In this document: positions 16,591 to 26,328 of the stretch, in pieces | Layout: every line of letters starts with the position of its first letter | Numbering within the stretch: position 1 is the first letter of the stretch | Source of the DNA: JACJYC01 sp964558465 | Lineage (GTDB): Bacteria > Bacteroidota > Bacteroidia > Chitinophagales > Saprospiraceae | Reading direction: 5' to 3' | Length of the DNA stretch: 52,024 nt | Assembly: GCA_964558465.1 (NCBI GenBank) | Contig: CAZLEF010000047.1 | Location: 1 to 52,024 of the forward strand | Notes under the pieces: model-generated | Database searches by the model: none | What the model was told of the DNA's origin: nothing | The model's input: only the letters and a program-made list of their open reading frames with translations | Made by a program: the position numbers and the translations under genes

Positions 16591-18207
16591 ATGGATAAAT
16601 ACCTCTGCCTGTTCTGGTTGTTGTTATCCGCAAACGGGCTTTTTGCCCAGTTTTACCTGAACGGCGATGCCTTTCAGCGGAATGACACCTGTTATCAGCT
16701 TACCTATGACGTGAACAATTCGGTAGGCTCCATCTGGAATCCGGACAAGATCAACCTGGATGCCTCCTTTGAGGTCGTGCTGGAGGTTTTCCTGGGCTGT
16801 AAAGATGCAGATGGCGCCGACGGCCTGGTATTCGGTTTTCAGCCGGTGAGTACTTCCATCGGGGCTGCAGGTGGTTCCATCGGCTTCGGAGGGGTAACGC
16901 CTTCACTGGGGATTGAGATCGATACCTGGCAAAACACGACGTTGAGCGACCCAACCTTCGACCATATCGCCATCATCAAAAACGGAGCGCTTGAGCATTC
17001 GGGCCCGAATAATCTGGCAGGGCCCATTCAGGCAAAAAACGGACAGGCCAATATTGAAGATTGCCGGATGCACGACCTGAGGGTCAACTGGGATGCGGCT
17101 GCCAGGAAACTGGAAGTCTGGTTTGACTGCGAGTTGCGGCTGACCTACACCGGAGATATCGTCCGGGAGATCTTTGGAGGCAATCCAGAGGTCTTTTGGG
17201 GTTTTACTTCTGCGACCGGCGGGTTCAACAACATCCACCAGGTTTGTATCCGTTACACCACTTTCCTGGATCAATTGCAGGACGTAGTGGTATGCCCGGG
17301 CGGACAGCTCCAGCTCAATGTGCCCGGAGGGGTGCGCTATCAATGGGTACCGCCGGACGGACTGAGCGACCCGGCGAGCCCTTCACCCATTGTCAGGCCC
17401 GGGGAAACCACCACTTATGAAGTCACGGTATGGGATAGCTGCAACCGGCCTTTTACGGATGACCTGACCGTCACGGTAGCCGGAGATTCCGTGTTTTTTG
17501 AACTTGGGCCGGATACCACGTTATGTGATCTGGAAACGTTGTTGCTGGATGTAACGACGCCGACGGCGCAATATTTGTGGTCGAACGGATCAACACGTCC
17601 GGATTTTTTAGTGCAATTCCCCGGTTATTATGCGGTGACGGTGACCCGAACGGACACCTTTTGCATGGCTGAAGACCGGATCCATGTCGATTACAGATAC
17701 TTGCCAGTTTTTCAACTGGGCCCTGACACCACCCTTTGTTTGGGTGAAGTAATTCAGATCAGCGCCAGTTATCCCGGCGCAACCAACCTTTGGTCGGACG
17801 GCTCCACCGGTGACACCGTCCTGGTAACAAACGAAGGCCCCGTTACGCTGGCCATGACCAACTACTGCGGAACTGCCACCGGCCGGGTATTTGTGGGTTA
17901 TGAAGATTGTCGGGAAATATTCCTGCCCAATGCCTTTTCACCCAACGGAGACGGCATAAACGACCGCTTTTATCCCCAGGACGGCGGTGATGTGATCAAT
18001 ATTTCAGTGATGCGGGTCTTTAACCGTTGGGGAGGAATTGTTTTTGAAAACGGCGATTTCCTGCCCAATGCCCCGGATGCCGGATGGGATGGAAAATTCC
18101 AGGGCAAACCCGCCGCGAAAGGGATGTACGTCTATTACCTGGAAGTGAGGTACCGGGACCGGTCGGAAGAACAGATTGCGGGGGAGGTCTATTTGCTGGA
18201 TAAATAA
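16591..18207 (+). CDS. T9SS type B cargo protein with L-type lectin domain
   Basis: Secreted protein of 538 residues with a signal peptide (~1-20, ending 'NGLFAQ'). The L-type (legume-like) lectin domain (~21-215) shows 'DGADGLVFGFQP' and 'LGIEIDTWQN', the usual Asp-containing metal/carbohydrate strands. Three Ig/PKD-like modules follow (~225-440), two beginning 'LGPDTTLC'. The type B T9SS sorting domain is at ~443-538 ('IFLPNAFSPNGDGINDRF', 'MRVFNRWGGIVFE', 'AGWDGKFQGK', 'KGMYVYYLEV'). It is probably a surface or extracellular carbohydrate-binding protein. It lies 48 bases after the aminotransferase on the same strand with no clear promoter of its own. Confidence 0.87.
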   Translation: MDKYLCLFWLLLSANGLFAQFYLNGDAFQRNDTCYQLTYDVNNSVGSIWNPDKINLDASFEVVLEVFLGCKDADGADGLVFGFQPVSTSIGAAGGSIGFGGVTPSLGIEIDTWQNTTLSDPTFDHIAIIKNGALEHSGPNNLAGPIQAKNGQANIEDCRMHDLRVNWDAAARKLEVWFDCELRLTYTGDIVREIFGGNPEVFWGFTSATGGFNNIHQVCIRYTTFLDQLQDVVVCPGGQLQLNVPGGVRYQWVPPDGLSDPASPSPIVRPGETTTYEVTVWDSCNRPFTDDLTVTVAGDSVFFELGPDTTLCDLETLLLDVTTPTAQYLWSNGSTRPDFLVQFPGYYAVTVTRTDTFCMAEDRIHVDYRYLPVFQLGPDTTLCLGEVIQISASYPGATNLWSDGSTGDTVLVTNEGPVTLAMTNYCGTATGRVFVGYEDCREIFLPNAFSPNGDGINDRFYPQDGGDVINISVMRVFNRWGGIVFENGDFLPNAPDAGWDGKFQGKPAAKGMYVYYLEVRYRDRSEEQIAGEVYLLDK

Positions 18208-18424
18208 GATCGCTTTACCACTAAGACACAAGTAGTCAGTCAACAGTTCTCAGTTGGCAGTCCACAGTCCCAGCCGACTGATTGGCAAGTGAGTACAATA
18301 AATTTCACGAAGTGGCGCCTTTGGCGCAACTTTCGCTTTTCAGTTAACTGACTACTTCGGCTACACAAGGTCCACCGAGAAAATAGTGGACTTTGTGGGC
18401 CCTTTGTGTCCTTGTGGTTAACCC
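18208..18424. repeat. Nested inverted-repeat word element
   Basis: The gap between converging genes contains an outer imperfect inverted repeat (18218-18231 against 18405-18418, 11 of 14) and an inner one (18230-18246 against 18341-18357, 15 of 17). The interior is made of CAGTTGGCAGTC and TTGTGGGCCC-type words. It has the size and form of a small MITE-like element, but no target duplication is visible. Confidence 0.55.
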
Positions 18425-19060
18425 TTAAAGATTCGGTTGCGGCGTGGTGCGCAGGTAAGGTTTGACCCTTTTATGCCCTTTCGGGAACTTGGCGGGCACA
18501 TCCGCGTCGGGGACGGAAGGCAGGATCACCACATCCTGGCCGTTTTCCCAGTCGACCGGCGTTGCCACGCTGTGTTTGTCGGTCAGTTGCAACGAATCGA
18601 TCACCCGCAGGATCTCATGAAAATTCCGGCCTGTACTGGGTGGATACGTGAGGGTCATGCGGACCTTTTTGTTGTGGTCGATCACAAAAACCGTTCTTAC
18701 GGTCGCTTTTTCGGATGCATTGGGGTGGATCATGTCGTACAATTCGGCTACCTTGCGGTCATGGTCGGCAATGATCGGAAAGTTCATGCTGACATGTTGG
18801 GTTTCCTCAATGTCCTGTATCCAGCGGTGATGAGATTCAAGCGGGTCGACACTCAGGGCGATTACTTTTGCGCCGCGTTTGGCAAATTCTTCTTTCAGGG
18901 CTGCCGTTCTGCCGAGTTCAGTTGTACAAACCGGTGTGAAATCCGCCGGGTGTGAATAAAGGACCACCCAGGAATTACCGGCCCATTGGTAGAAGTCAAT
19001 ATCTCCTTCGGTAGTTTGCGCCTGAAAATTGGGCGCCAGGTCTCCAAGTCTCAATGTCAT
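18425..19060 (-). CDS. 1-Cys peroxiredoxin (Prx6-type)
   Basis: Cytoplasmic protein of 211 residues that reduces peroxides. The peroxidatic site is 'HPADFTPVCTTELG' (Cys at ~44), with the family Arg in 'KATVRTVFVID'. The long C-terminal region ('VDWENGQDVVILPSV', 'KVKPYLRTTPQ'-like end) is that of Prx6/1-Cys peroxiredoxins, and no resolving Cys is seen. It lies 43 bases downstream of metX on the same strand with no terminator or perfect -7 box between. It is therefore likely transcribed with metX behind the SAM riboswitch. Confidence 0.93.
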   Translation of the reverse strand: MTLRLGDLAPNFQAQTTEGDIDFYQWAGNSWVVLYSHPADFTPVCTTELGRTAALKEEFAKRGAKVIALSVDPLESHHRWIQDIEETQHVSMNFPIIADHDRKVAELYDMIHPNASEKATVRTVFVIDHNKKVRMTLTYPPSTGRNFHEILRVIDSLQLTDKHSVATPVDWENGQDVVILPSVPDADVPAKFPKGHKRVKPYLRTTPQPNL

Positions 19061-19103
19061 TTCAATAAATTTTAGGTTAATGGATGTTGTAATTGGTTAT
19101 TCA

Positions 19104-20210
19104 TTAAAAACTTTCTGAACCCGGTAAAGCTTTGGGGTTTCGAAAGGCCTTGGTTCTTTTATAGGGCGCGATGGTGTTTTTATAACGTGTTTTGAGGGGT
19201 TTATTTTGCAAAAACGGCCGGATCAGGCTTTCAATTTTTTCAAACTCGACCAGAAATCCGTCGTGGCCATACAGGCTTTCAATGAGGCGAAAGCCTGCAC
19301 CCGGAATATGCCGGGCGATAAAAGCCTGCTCGTCCGGCGGAAAAAGAACGTCGGTTTGTATCCCTATAACCAGGGTTTTGGCCTTTACACCCGCTAGGGC
19401 TTTTTCCACTCCGCCTCTTCCGCGGCCGACATTGTGGGTGTCCATCGAACGGCTCAGGCTGATATAGGCCAGGGGGTCGAACCGCTGAAATAATTTATGG
19501 CCCTGATACCGCTGGTAAGAACTGGCCTTGAATCCGCTGAGTTTATCCTCGTCCGTTTCTACCTGGGTTTTGGAATAGGCCTGGTAATGCCTGTAAGACA
19601 ACATGGCCACGGCCCTTGCGGCTTCGAGCCCTTTCCGGCCGGCTTCCGGATGTGCGTTTTCCAGGGTCGGATCGGCCTCCAGTGCCATTCGCTGAGCCTC
19701 ATTAAAAGCGATGCCCCAGGGAGAATGCTGCGCATTGGTGGCCAATATACAGAGATATCCGATGAAACCGGGTTCTTCAACCGCCCATTCCAGCGCTTGC
19801 TGGCCGCCCATCGAACCGCCAATCAGCAGGTGGATATTTGAGATGCCCAGCCGGTCGCGCAACAAACGATGGGCCTTTACCATATCCCTGATCGTGATCA
19901 ACGGAAAACTCCGGCCATAGGGTTCACCCGTTGAAGGGTTGATCGAAGAAGGGCCGGTGGAACCGTAACAACTGCCCAGAATATTGGCGCAAACGATAAA
20001 GTATTTATCCGGGTCAAATGGTTTTCCGACGCCAAAAAGACCGCTCCACCAGTCAGCGGCATTTGCGCTGGCGGTGAGTGCGTGGCAAATCCAGATCACA
20101 TTATCGCCCGCTGTATTTAACGCCCCGTAGGTGCAATAAGCAATTTCCAGTTCGGGCAGGCTGACACCGCACTCCAGTTCAAACGGCTCCCTGATCTGCA
20201 ATATCTCCAT
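19104..20210 (-). CDS. metX: Homoserine O-acyltransferase
   Basis: Alpha/beta-hydrolase of 368 residues that acylates homoserine, the first committed step of methionine synthesis. The nucleophile Ser is in 'LLIGGSMGGQQALEW'; the catalytic Asp is in 'IGIQTDVLFPP' and His in 'SLYGHDGFLVEF'. 'ADWWSGLFGVGKPFDPDKYF' and 'NILGSCYGSTGPSS' are characteristic MetX blocks. A basic C-terminal tail of about 25 residues extends beyond the usual end. The acyl donor (acetyl- or succinyl-CoA) cannot be told from this. A SAM riboswitch lies in its leader, so expression should fall when SAM is plentiful. Its partner metZ is encoded divergently 780 bp away. Confidence 0.93.
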   Translation of the reverse strand: MEILQIREPFELECGVSLPELEIAYCTYGALNTAGDNVIWICHALTASANAADWWSGLFGVGKPFDPDKYFIVCANILGSCYGSTGPSSINPSTGEPYGRSFPLITIRDMVKAHRLLRDRLGISNIHLLIGGSMGGQQALEWAVEEPGFIGYLCILATNAQHSPWGIAFNEAQRMALEADPTLENAHPEAGRKGLEAARAVAMLSYRHYQAYSKTQVETDEDKLSGFKASSYQRYQGHKLFQRFDPLAYISLSRSMDTHNVGRGRGGVEKALAGVKAKTLVIGIQTDVLFPPDEQAFIARHIPGAGFRLIESLYGHDGFLVEFEKIESLIRPFLQNKPLKTRYKNTIAPYKRTKAFRNPKALPGSESF

Positions 20211-20235
20211 GAATAAATGATTTTATATTTCCGGG

Positions 20236-20324
20236 TTTTAACCGGCGGGAATTGGCACCTTGGAAAAGTCCTCCAGGTTGCCAGGGTTTCGCAGAGCCCT
20301 GTCTCTCCACCCTTCGTTATAAAA
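20236..20324 (-). ncRNA. SAM riboswitch (S box, SAM-I class)
   Basis: Read on the minus strand, the leader of metX has the S-box core in order: GGTGGAGAGAC, then GCGAAACCCTGGCAACC, a short P3 hairpin (TGGAGGACTTTTCCA), then AAGGTGCCAATTCC. A closing P1 helix forms between the TTTTATAACG segment (20315-20324) and CGGTTAAAA (20236-20244). No T-tract follows, so control is probably at translation of metX, whose ATG is 26 bases downstream. Variants of the class (SAM-I/IV) are possible. Confidence 0.9.
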
Positions 20325-20358
20325 TCTTCTTTAAGGAAGAAGTAAAACCTTCAGGGCG

Positions 20359-20366
20359 CAAAATTA
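20359..20366 (-). promoter_or_regulatory. -7 box of metX leader
   Basis: On the minus strand this is TAATTTTG, a perfect TAnnTTTG. A start of transcription near 20352 places the riboswitch about 28 bases into the RNA. Confidence 0.65.
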
Positions 20367-20527
20367 GGCGGGTTTTGAGTAAAAGTCAAGGAATAGGTTA
20401 AAATAATTACCCGGTTGAACCCGTCGTTGAATGAAGTCAGGCAAAATCCTCCGGTTACCAGTCCCTCCGTCTCCGGCATCCGGAGATTATTCGGCCGTTT
20501 TCAACCGGTTGGCCGGATACATGTTAT

Positions 20528-20535
20528 TACCTTTG
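20528..20535 (+). promoter_or_regulatory. -7 box of osmC-like/metZ operon
   Basis: TACCTTTG, a perfect -7 box, 22 bases before the OsmC-family ATG. No riboswitch core is visible on this side of the divergent region. Confidence 0.65.
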
Positions 20536-20557
20536 ACTTTTCTAAATAACATTCAAA

Positions 20558-20974
20558 ATGACGATAGAAATCAGAAGGCTGGACGACGCCTATCATTTAG
20601 AGGCTGCCAATGATACCGGCAACACGGTGCAGACCGACGGGTCGCCGGCGATCGGCGGCAGCAACAAAGGCATGCGGCCCATGCAAATGTTGTTGTCGGC
20701 CATGGGGACCTGCAGCGCAATCGACGTGATCTCCATCCTGAAAAAACAGCGGCAACCGCTGAAGGATATTGAAGTTTCAGTGAATGGAAAACGGGCCGAA
20801 GGCCAGATCCCGGCGGTTTTTACAGATATTCATCTGCATTACCGGTTGTTCGGCAATCTCAATGAAGAAAAAGCGCGTCACGCCGTTGAATTATCTGTGG
20901 AGAAATATTGTTCCGTTTCTAAAATGCTGGAGAAAACAGCCAGAATAACCTGGGATGTGGAGATCATCTCCTAA
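20558..20974 (+). CDS. OsmC/Ohr-family thiol peroxidase-like protein
   Basis: Protein of 138 residues with the two conserved cysteines of the family, one in 'SAMGTCSAIDVISIL' (~52) and one in 'SVEKYCSVSKMLEKT' (~115). Family members use this pair to reduce organic hydroperoxides with dihydrolipoyl thiols. The sequence is of the YhfA-like subgroup, so the substrate is less certain. It is followed 19 bases later by metZ on the same strand, which makes a two-gene operon linking sulfur metabolism with thiol redox defence. Confidence 0.87.
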   Translation: MTIEIRRLDDAYHLEAANDTGNTVQTDGSPAIGGSNKGMRPMQMLLSAMGTCSAIDVISILKKQRQPLKDIEVSVNGKRAEGQIPAVFTDIHLHYRLFGNLNEEKARHAVELSVEKYCSVSKMLEKTARITWDVEIIS

Positions 20975-20993
20975 CCGGAAACCATCCATTCAA

Positions 20994-22163
20994 ATGAAAG
21001 AAGAAAAACACTTCGAAACCGCCGCGGTTCGCACCCAGGCGCCCCGTTCCCCGGCGCGGGAACACAGTGTACCGTTGTACCTCACTTCCAGTTTTACCTT
21101 CCCGGATGCGGAGGAGATGCGCGATGCGTTTGCCGGAGATTCGGACGCGTATATTTATTCGAGGTATGCCAATCCAAATGTACAGGAACTGATTGATAAA
21201 GTCTGTTTGCTGGAAGAGGTGGAAAGCGGGTTTGCCACGGCGTCCGGGATGTCGGCCATCTTTGCGGCGCTCATGTCCTTTCTCCGTTCCGGCGACCACG
21301 TACTGGCGACCCGGGCGGTTTTTGGATCCACTCACCAGATATTGACCCAATTGTTCCCGCGGTGGGGCATTGACTTCAGCTATGTGGACCCGGTGGATAC
21401 CGGCGGCTGGAAAGACAGTCTGCGGCCCAATACCCGCATCCTGTTGCTGGAGACGCCCTCCAATCCCGGCCTGATGCTGGTTGACCTGGAAGCGGCGGGC
21501 CGGTTTGCCCGGGAACACGGTCTGATCTTCATGGTGGATAATTGTTTCGCTTCGCCCTGGTTGCAGCAGCCTGCCCGGTTTGGCGCCGACCTTATTATCC
21601 ATTCCGGTACCAAATGGATGGACGGCCAGGGCAGGGTATTGGGTGGTATTTTGGCAGGAAGGGCCGACCTGATCGAGGCGGTGACCTTCTTTTGCCGGCA
21701 TACAGGGCCTTCCCTTTCGCCCTTTAACGCCTGGGTGATGTCGAAAAGCCTTGAAACGTTGGCCGTGAGAATGGACCGACATTGTTCCAACGCCCTGCGA
21801 CTGGCCCAATGGCTGGAAGGCAAACCGGGAGTGGAAAAGGTGAGTTATCCGTTTTTGGCATCCCACCCGCAATCGGCGCTTGCCAAAAAACAAATGAAGG
21901 CGGGTGGCGGGTTGGTGACCTTTACACTTGAAGGCGGGGCAGACAGCAGCATCCGTTTTCTGAACGCCATCCGGCTCTGCACCCTCTCCTCCAATCTGGG
22001 AGACACCCGAACGATATTGACGCACCCCGCAACCACTACCCATTCAAAACTGACCGAAGCGGAAAGGCTGGCGGTCGGGATCAGCCCTGGGTTGATCCGT
22101 GTTTCAGTGGGCCTGGAACATATTGAAGATGTGATTGCGGATTTTGAGCAGGCGCTTATGTGA
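20994..22163 (+). CDS. metZ: O-acylhomoserine sulfhydrylase
   Basis: PLP enzyme of 389 residues (Cys/Met metabolism family) that joins sulfide to acylated homoserine to give homocysteine. PLP lysine K207 lies in 'IIHSGTKWMDGQGRVLGG'; the 'DGQGR' after the lysine marks the MetZ (O-succinylhomoserine sulfhydrylase) branch over MetB/MetY. 'YSRYANPNV' and 'ETPSNPGL' are the usual phosphate and cofactor blocks. ATG 20994 is chosen over an upstream extension that overlaps osmC. It works directly after metX in the pathway, and ahcY, which also yields homocysteine, is the next gene. Confidence 0.9.
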   Translation: MKEEKHFETAAVRTQAPRSPAREHSVPLYLTSSFTFPDAEEMRDAFAGDSDAYIYSRYANPNVQELIDKVCLLEEVESGFATASGMSAIFAALMSFLRSGDHVLATRAVFGSTHQILTQLFPRWGIDFSYVDPVDTGGWKDSLRPNTRILLLETPSNPGLMLVDLEAAGRFAREHGLIFMVDNCFASPWLQQPARFGADLIIHSGTKWMDGQGRVLGGILAGRADLIEAVTFFCRHTGPSLSPFNAWVMSKSLETLAVRMDRHCSNALRLAQWLEGKPGVEKVSYPFLASHPQSALAKKQMKAGGGLVTFTLEGGADSSIRFLNAIRLCTLSSNLGDTRTILTHPATTTHSKLTEAERLAVGISPGLIRVSVGLEHIEDVIADFEQALM

Positions 22164-22244
22164 GGAGTAACTGAGGAATCGAGGAATCGAAATTCAGTTC
22201 CTCAAGTCCTCAGTTCCTCAGTTCCTCAATTCCTCAACCTTCCG
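22164..22244. repeat. GAGGAACT/AGTTCCTC word array
   Basis: The convergent gap between metZ and ahcY starts with TGAGGAATCGAGGAATC words and then switches to their reverse complement (AGTTCCTCAAGTCCTCAGTT). The transcript of either gene would fold into a hairpin, which could act as a terminator although no T-run follows. It is the same word family as 25113-25143. Confidence 0.75.
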
Positions 22245-23558
<1,314 letters not shown>

Positions 23559-23577
23559 GTTCAATTTTTTTGAGGTG

Positions 23578-23585
23578 CAAAGATA
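23578..23585 (-). promoter_or_regulatory. -7 box of ahcY
   Basis: Minus strand TATCTTTG, perfect match to TAnnTTTG, 19 bases upstream of the ahcY ATG, giving a very short leader. Confidence 0.65.
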
Positions 23586-23822
23586 ATGGTTTTTGAAGTT
23601 AAAAACAGGATTAAAAATTGCAATATTGCTGTAATTTTGTTTCGGGAAAAATCTGAATCGCGCCGGCCTTCCGGACGAGCCCAAATTCCCAACCGGATCC
23701 TTCCTGACCAATATAACCAATCGGCAAACACTACAACGGATCAACCCGCTATTTGTTTCGGCGCATGCCGGCAAATAACAACAGATGACCGTTTATCTTT
23801 CCAAGCTTTAAATTTTAAAAAA

Positions 23823-24623
23823 ATGAAAATTTTGATCATCGGCGGCGGAAATATGGGCCTGACGTATGCCCAGAGCTTCCTGAGATCCCATATTGCCAAT
23901 AAAGAGCAAATGATGATCCTGGAAAAGTCGCCCGAAAAGGCCGGACAACTGGCCCAGAAGGACATCGGGACGGTGTACGGCCAGCCGGAGGATTGCCTGG
24001 GCGGCGCCGACCTGATCATTCTGGCGGTAAAACCCCAGGACGCGCCCGCCTTGTTTGAAAGTCTGCGCCCAATGATCGACCCCCAGCAGGTATTCCTTTC
24101 TATTATGGCCGGCGTCAAAATCCAGGCGATTGCCGCCGGCCTGGGGGCCAAAAAAATCATTCGGGCTATGCCCAATCTGCCTGCCCAGATCGGCATGGGC
24201 ATGACGGCTTTCACCTCTTCCGAAGAGGTGACCCGGATTGAACTGGTCATGGTGCAAAACCTCCTGAGTACAACCGGTAAAACGGTGTACGTGGAAAAAG
24301 AATCGGCAATCGATGCGGCCACCGCCATCAGCGGCAGCGGCCCGGCCTATGTCTGGTTTTTTATGAAAGCCCTCATGGAAGCCGCCCAGAAAATGGGGTT
24401 CAACGAACCGGAATCGGAATTGCTGGTCAGCCAGACTTTCAGGGGCGCCGTGGAGTTGTACAGCAAGTCCGACCTTTCCTGCCAGGAATGGATCGAAAGG
24501 GTGGCCTCCAAAGGCGGCACGACGGAAGCAGCCCTGAGGTCGTACCGCAGCAATGCAGTTTACGAGGATATCATTTCAGGCGCCAAAGCGGCTTTTGACC
24601 GGGCGGTGGAACTCGGTCAGTAG
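23823..24623 (+). CDS. proC: Pyrroline-5-carboxylate reductase
   Basis: Enzyme of 266 residues that performs the last step of proline synthesis with NAD(P)H. The N-terminal dinucleotide fold begins 'MKILIIGGGNMGLTYAQSF'; the C-terminal signature reads 'AATAISGSGPAYVWFFM' and 'ERVASKGGTTEAAL'. ATG 23823 is used because it opens the nucleotide-binding fold. A near-perfect -7 box, TATCTTTC (23794-23801), precedes it. Its stop overlaps the stop of the convergent DUF962 gene by seven bases. Confidence 0.95.
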   Translation: MKILIIGGGNMGLTYAQSFLRSHIANKEQMMILEKSPEKAGQLAQKDIGTVYGQPEDCLGGADLIILAVKPQDAPALFESLRPMIDPQQVFLSIMAGVKIQAIAAGLGAKKIIRAMPNLPAQIGMGMTAFTSSEEVTRIELVMVQNLLSTTGKTVYVEKESAIDAATAISGSGPAYVWFFMKALMEAAQKMGFNEPESELLVSQTFRGAVELYSKSDLSCQEWIERVASKGGTTEAALRSYRSNAVYEDIISGAKAAFDRAVELGQ

Positions 24624-25090
24624 GGAATGCCGGCCTTCCGGTAGATAAAATGCAGCAGCCATGCAGGGCCGATCAATAAAAATTGGACATCTTCAAAAAA
24701 AGAAGGTTTTTTCCCTTCGATTTTATGCCCGATGAATTGCCCGATCCAGGCGACAGTGAAAATGACCAGCGACACCAGCGCCAGTTGTCCGGCCTGGGCG
24801 CCTACCGCCTGATAGATGCTGTTGACCGCCCATAACAGTCCGACGCTGACCACTACAAACCCCAGGAACAAGGGTACCGACAGCCGCAGATAGAACAACA
24901 ACGCCAATGCAAGGAAAACGGCCGCCCAATTGGTCAGCAGCCCCCTTTCCACCGGGAAGGGAATGGCATAAAGCAGGCCGAGCAGGCTGAGCATGATGGA
25001 GGGAACACAAATCCAGTGGATCAATTTGTTGGTGGAATTCTGGTGGCTCTCGCCGTATTTGTCGAGAAACCATTGCATGGTTTTGGCCAT
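24617..25090 (-). CDS. DUF962/Mpo1-like membrane protein
   Basis: Protein of 157 residues. The N-terminal block 'QWFLDKYGESHQNSTNKLIHWICVP' carries the family's conserved H-x3-N-x4-H pattern. Four hydrophobic segments follow (about 26-45, 52-70, 72-92, 95-118), then 'GQFIGHKIEGKKPSFFEDVQFLLIGPAWLL'. The yeast homologue Mpo1 is a dioxygenase in alpha-oxidation of 2-hydroxy fatty acids, so an inner-membrane lipid oxidation role is possible. ATG 25090 matches the family start; a longer frame begins in repeat DNA. Confidence 0.87.
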   Translation of the reverse strand: MAKTMQWFLDKYGESHQNSTNKLIHWICVPSIMLSLLGLLYAIPFPVERGLLTNWAAVFLALALLFYLRLSVPLFLGFVVVSVGLLWAVNSIYQAVGAQAGQLALVSLVIFTVAWIGQFIGHKIEGKKPSFFEDVQFLLIGPAWLLHFIYRKAGIPY

Positions 25091-25112
25091 ATTGTATGGT
25101 TTATGTTTGAGT

Positions 25113-25143
25113 ATTTGAGGAACTGAGGAACTGAGGAACTGAG
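25113..25143. repeat. GAGGAACT tandem array
   Basis: Three to four copies of an 8-bp unit (GAGGAACT) lie directly upstream of the DUF962 gene, between it and the aldose epimerase stop. It is the same word family as the array at 22164-22244. Confidence 0.8.
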
Positions 25144-25176
25144 GTGGCAATTGATTTTCAGTGCCAATATACGGGA

Positions 25177-26130
25177 TTATTCCGGTTTCGCGGGGTAAAA
25201 TTGAAGGCCGAATGCCCCGGACCAGGATTCGCCGGCCGGCAAAAGGATCAGGCCCTCGTGGTTATTAAATGCGTCAATATTGCCGGTCATGGGTTCAATC
25301 GCAACCGAGTTTCGGTGGGCCGGGGTAAACACCTGCAAATACCTGAATTGTTGTTCTCCGGCATTTTGCCAGTACACCAGCCGGCCGTTTTCCCCTTCCA
25401 GCAGGACTTCGGCTTTTTCCCGGCCCGGTTGCAGGAAAAAACAATTGTCCAAAACGATTGCGCCGATCGGCTTCAGGGTTTCAAATTCATCGTATGCATA
25501 ACGTTTTCCCGTGGGCAGCATTTGTGCATTCACACCGATCAGACTGCATTCCGGCAGCTTCAGGCGGACTTCGTCGATACCGGGGCCTGCCTGAAAATAA
25601 GGATGCCAGCCCAGGCTCAACGGGATAGTGGCCGGCCCGTTGTTGCTGAAGGTCATCCGGATTTCAAAAATATTTTCGGGGCCGAGCAAAAAAGTGATCT
25701 CCAGCGAAAACGGAAAAGGATACCCCGGATTGTCGCCTGCGTCTGTGTAGAGACAGCGAATTGAAGCTGTAGTCCCGTTCAGGTCCAATGCTGTGACTTC
25801 AAACGGTTTGTCGGTTCCGAAACCGTGGATGGCATTTCCGTTCATGCTGTCATCCAGGGGAAACTCGTATACGGCGTTATTCCACTCATACAAGCCGCTG
25901 CCCAGGCGATTGGCGAATGGAAAAAGAAAAGAGTTTTTGTACCACCGGTTCTGCGATAATTCGGCCGGGGTGAGGTAGCCATCCAAAACCTGGCAACCTT
26001 CAATTTGTAATTCCAGAATATGCGCCCCGAATTCAGGAACAAAAACCAATCTGAAACCGGGTTCTGTCCGCTCGATGATATATTTGGTAAATACGCCGAA
26101 TGCTTCGGTGCTGTGGTTAAATCCGGGCAT
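25177..26130 (-). CDS. Aldose 1-epimerase-family protein
   Basis: Protein of 317 residues with the galactose mutarotase fold. Seen blocks include 'NRLGSGLYEWNNAVYEFPLD' (the N-R near the active site), 'GNAIHGFGTDKPFEV' (conserved His), 'SLGWHPYFQAGPGIDEVRLKLP' (second conserved His) and 'RNSVAIEPMTGNIDAFN' (catalytic Glu). It interconverts the anomers of aldohexoses in the cytoplasm or periplasm; no signal peptide is seen from ATG 26130. The usual GalM sequence is only partly kept, so it may act on another sugar or sugar phosphate. It is preceded by its own perfect -7 box. Confidence 0.87.
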   Translation of the reverse strand: MPGFNHSTEAFGVFTKYIIERTEPGFRLVFVPEFGAHILELQIEGCQVLDGYLTPAELSQNRWYKNSFLFPFANRLGSGLYEWNNAVYEFPLDDSMNGNAIHGFGTDKPFEVTALDLNGTTASIRCLYTDAGDNPGYPFPFSLEITFLLGPENIFEIRMTFSNNGPATIPLSLGWHPYFQAGPGIDEVRLKLPECSLIGVNAQMLPTGKRYAYDEFETLKPIGAIVLDNCFFLQPGREKAEVLLEGENGRLVYWQNAGEQQFRYLQVFTPAHRNSVAIEPMTGNIDAFNNHEGLILLPAGESWSGAFGLQFYPAKPE

Positions 26131-26156
26131 GAAAGTGGTTGATGGTGAATTCGCAA

Positions 26157-26164
26157 CAAAGGTA
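26157..26164 (-). promoter_or_regulatory. -7 box of aldose epimerase gene
   Basis: Minus strand TACCTTTG, a perfect -7 box, 26 bases upstream of ATG 26130. It supports that start over the longer in-frame extension, which crosses the promoter. Confidence 0.65.
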
Positions 26165-26254
26165 GTTATTCGGTTCAAAACCAAGGTATCCGGGGTTGGA
26201 GCCTTACCCCGAGATAATTTATGGCTCCGGAGTTTTACGGGCATAAAAACTTTG

Positions 26255-26262
26255 TACTTTTG
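26255..26262 (+). promoter_or_regulatory. -7 box of gcvP operon
   Basis: TACTTTTG, a perfect -7 box, gives a leader of about 60 bases before gcvP. The leader is too short for a tandem glycine riboswitch and none of its core is seen. Confidence 0.65.
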
Positions 26263-26328
26263 GCACTTGTTTATGGATAGCGGCTGAACGCAACAAGTTC
26301 TCTAACCAAATTAATCGCCAAACTATTT

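Noticed and set aside
20964..22043. A 359-codon minus-strand frame opposite metZ
   Set aside because: It is antisense to a gene with an intact PLP site and family-wide conservation, and it lacks any family signature.
26263..26328. Glycine riboswitch upstream of gcvP
   Set aside because: The leader is only about 60 bases and shows none of the conserved glycine aptamer core.
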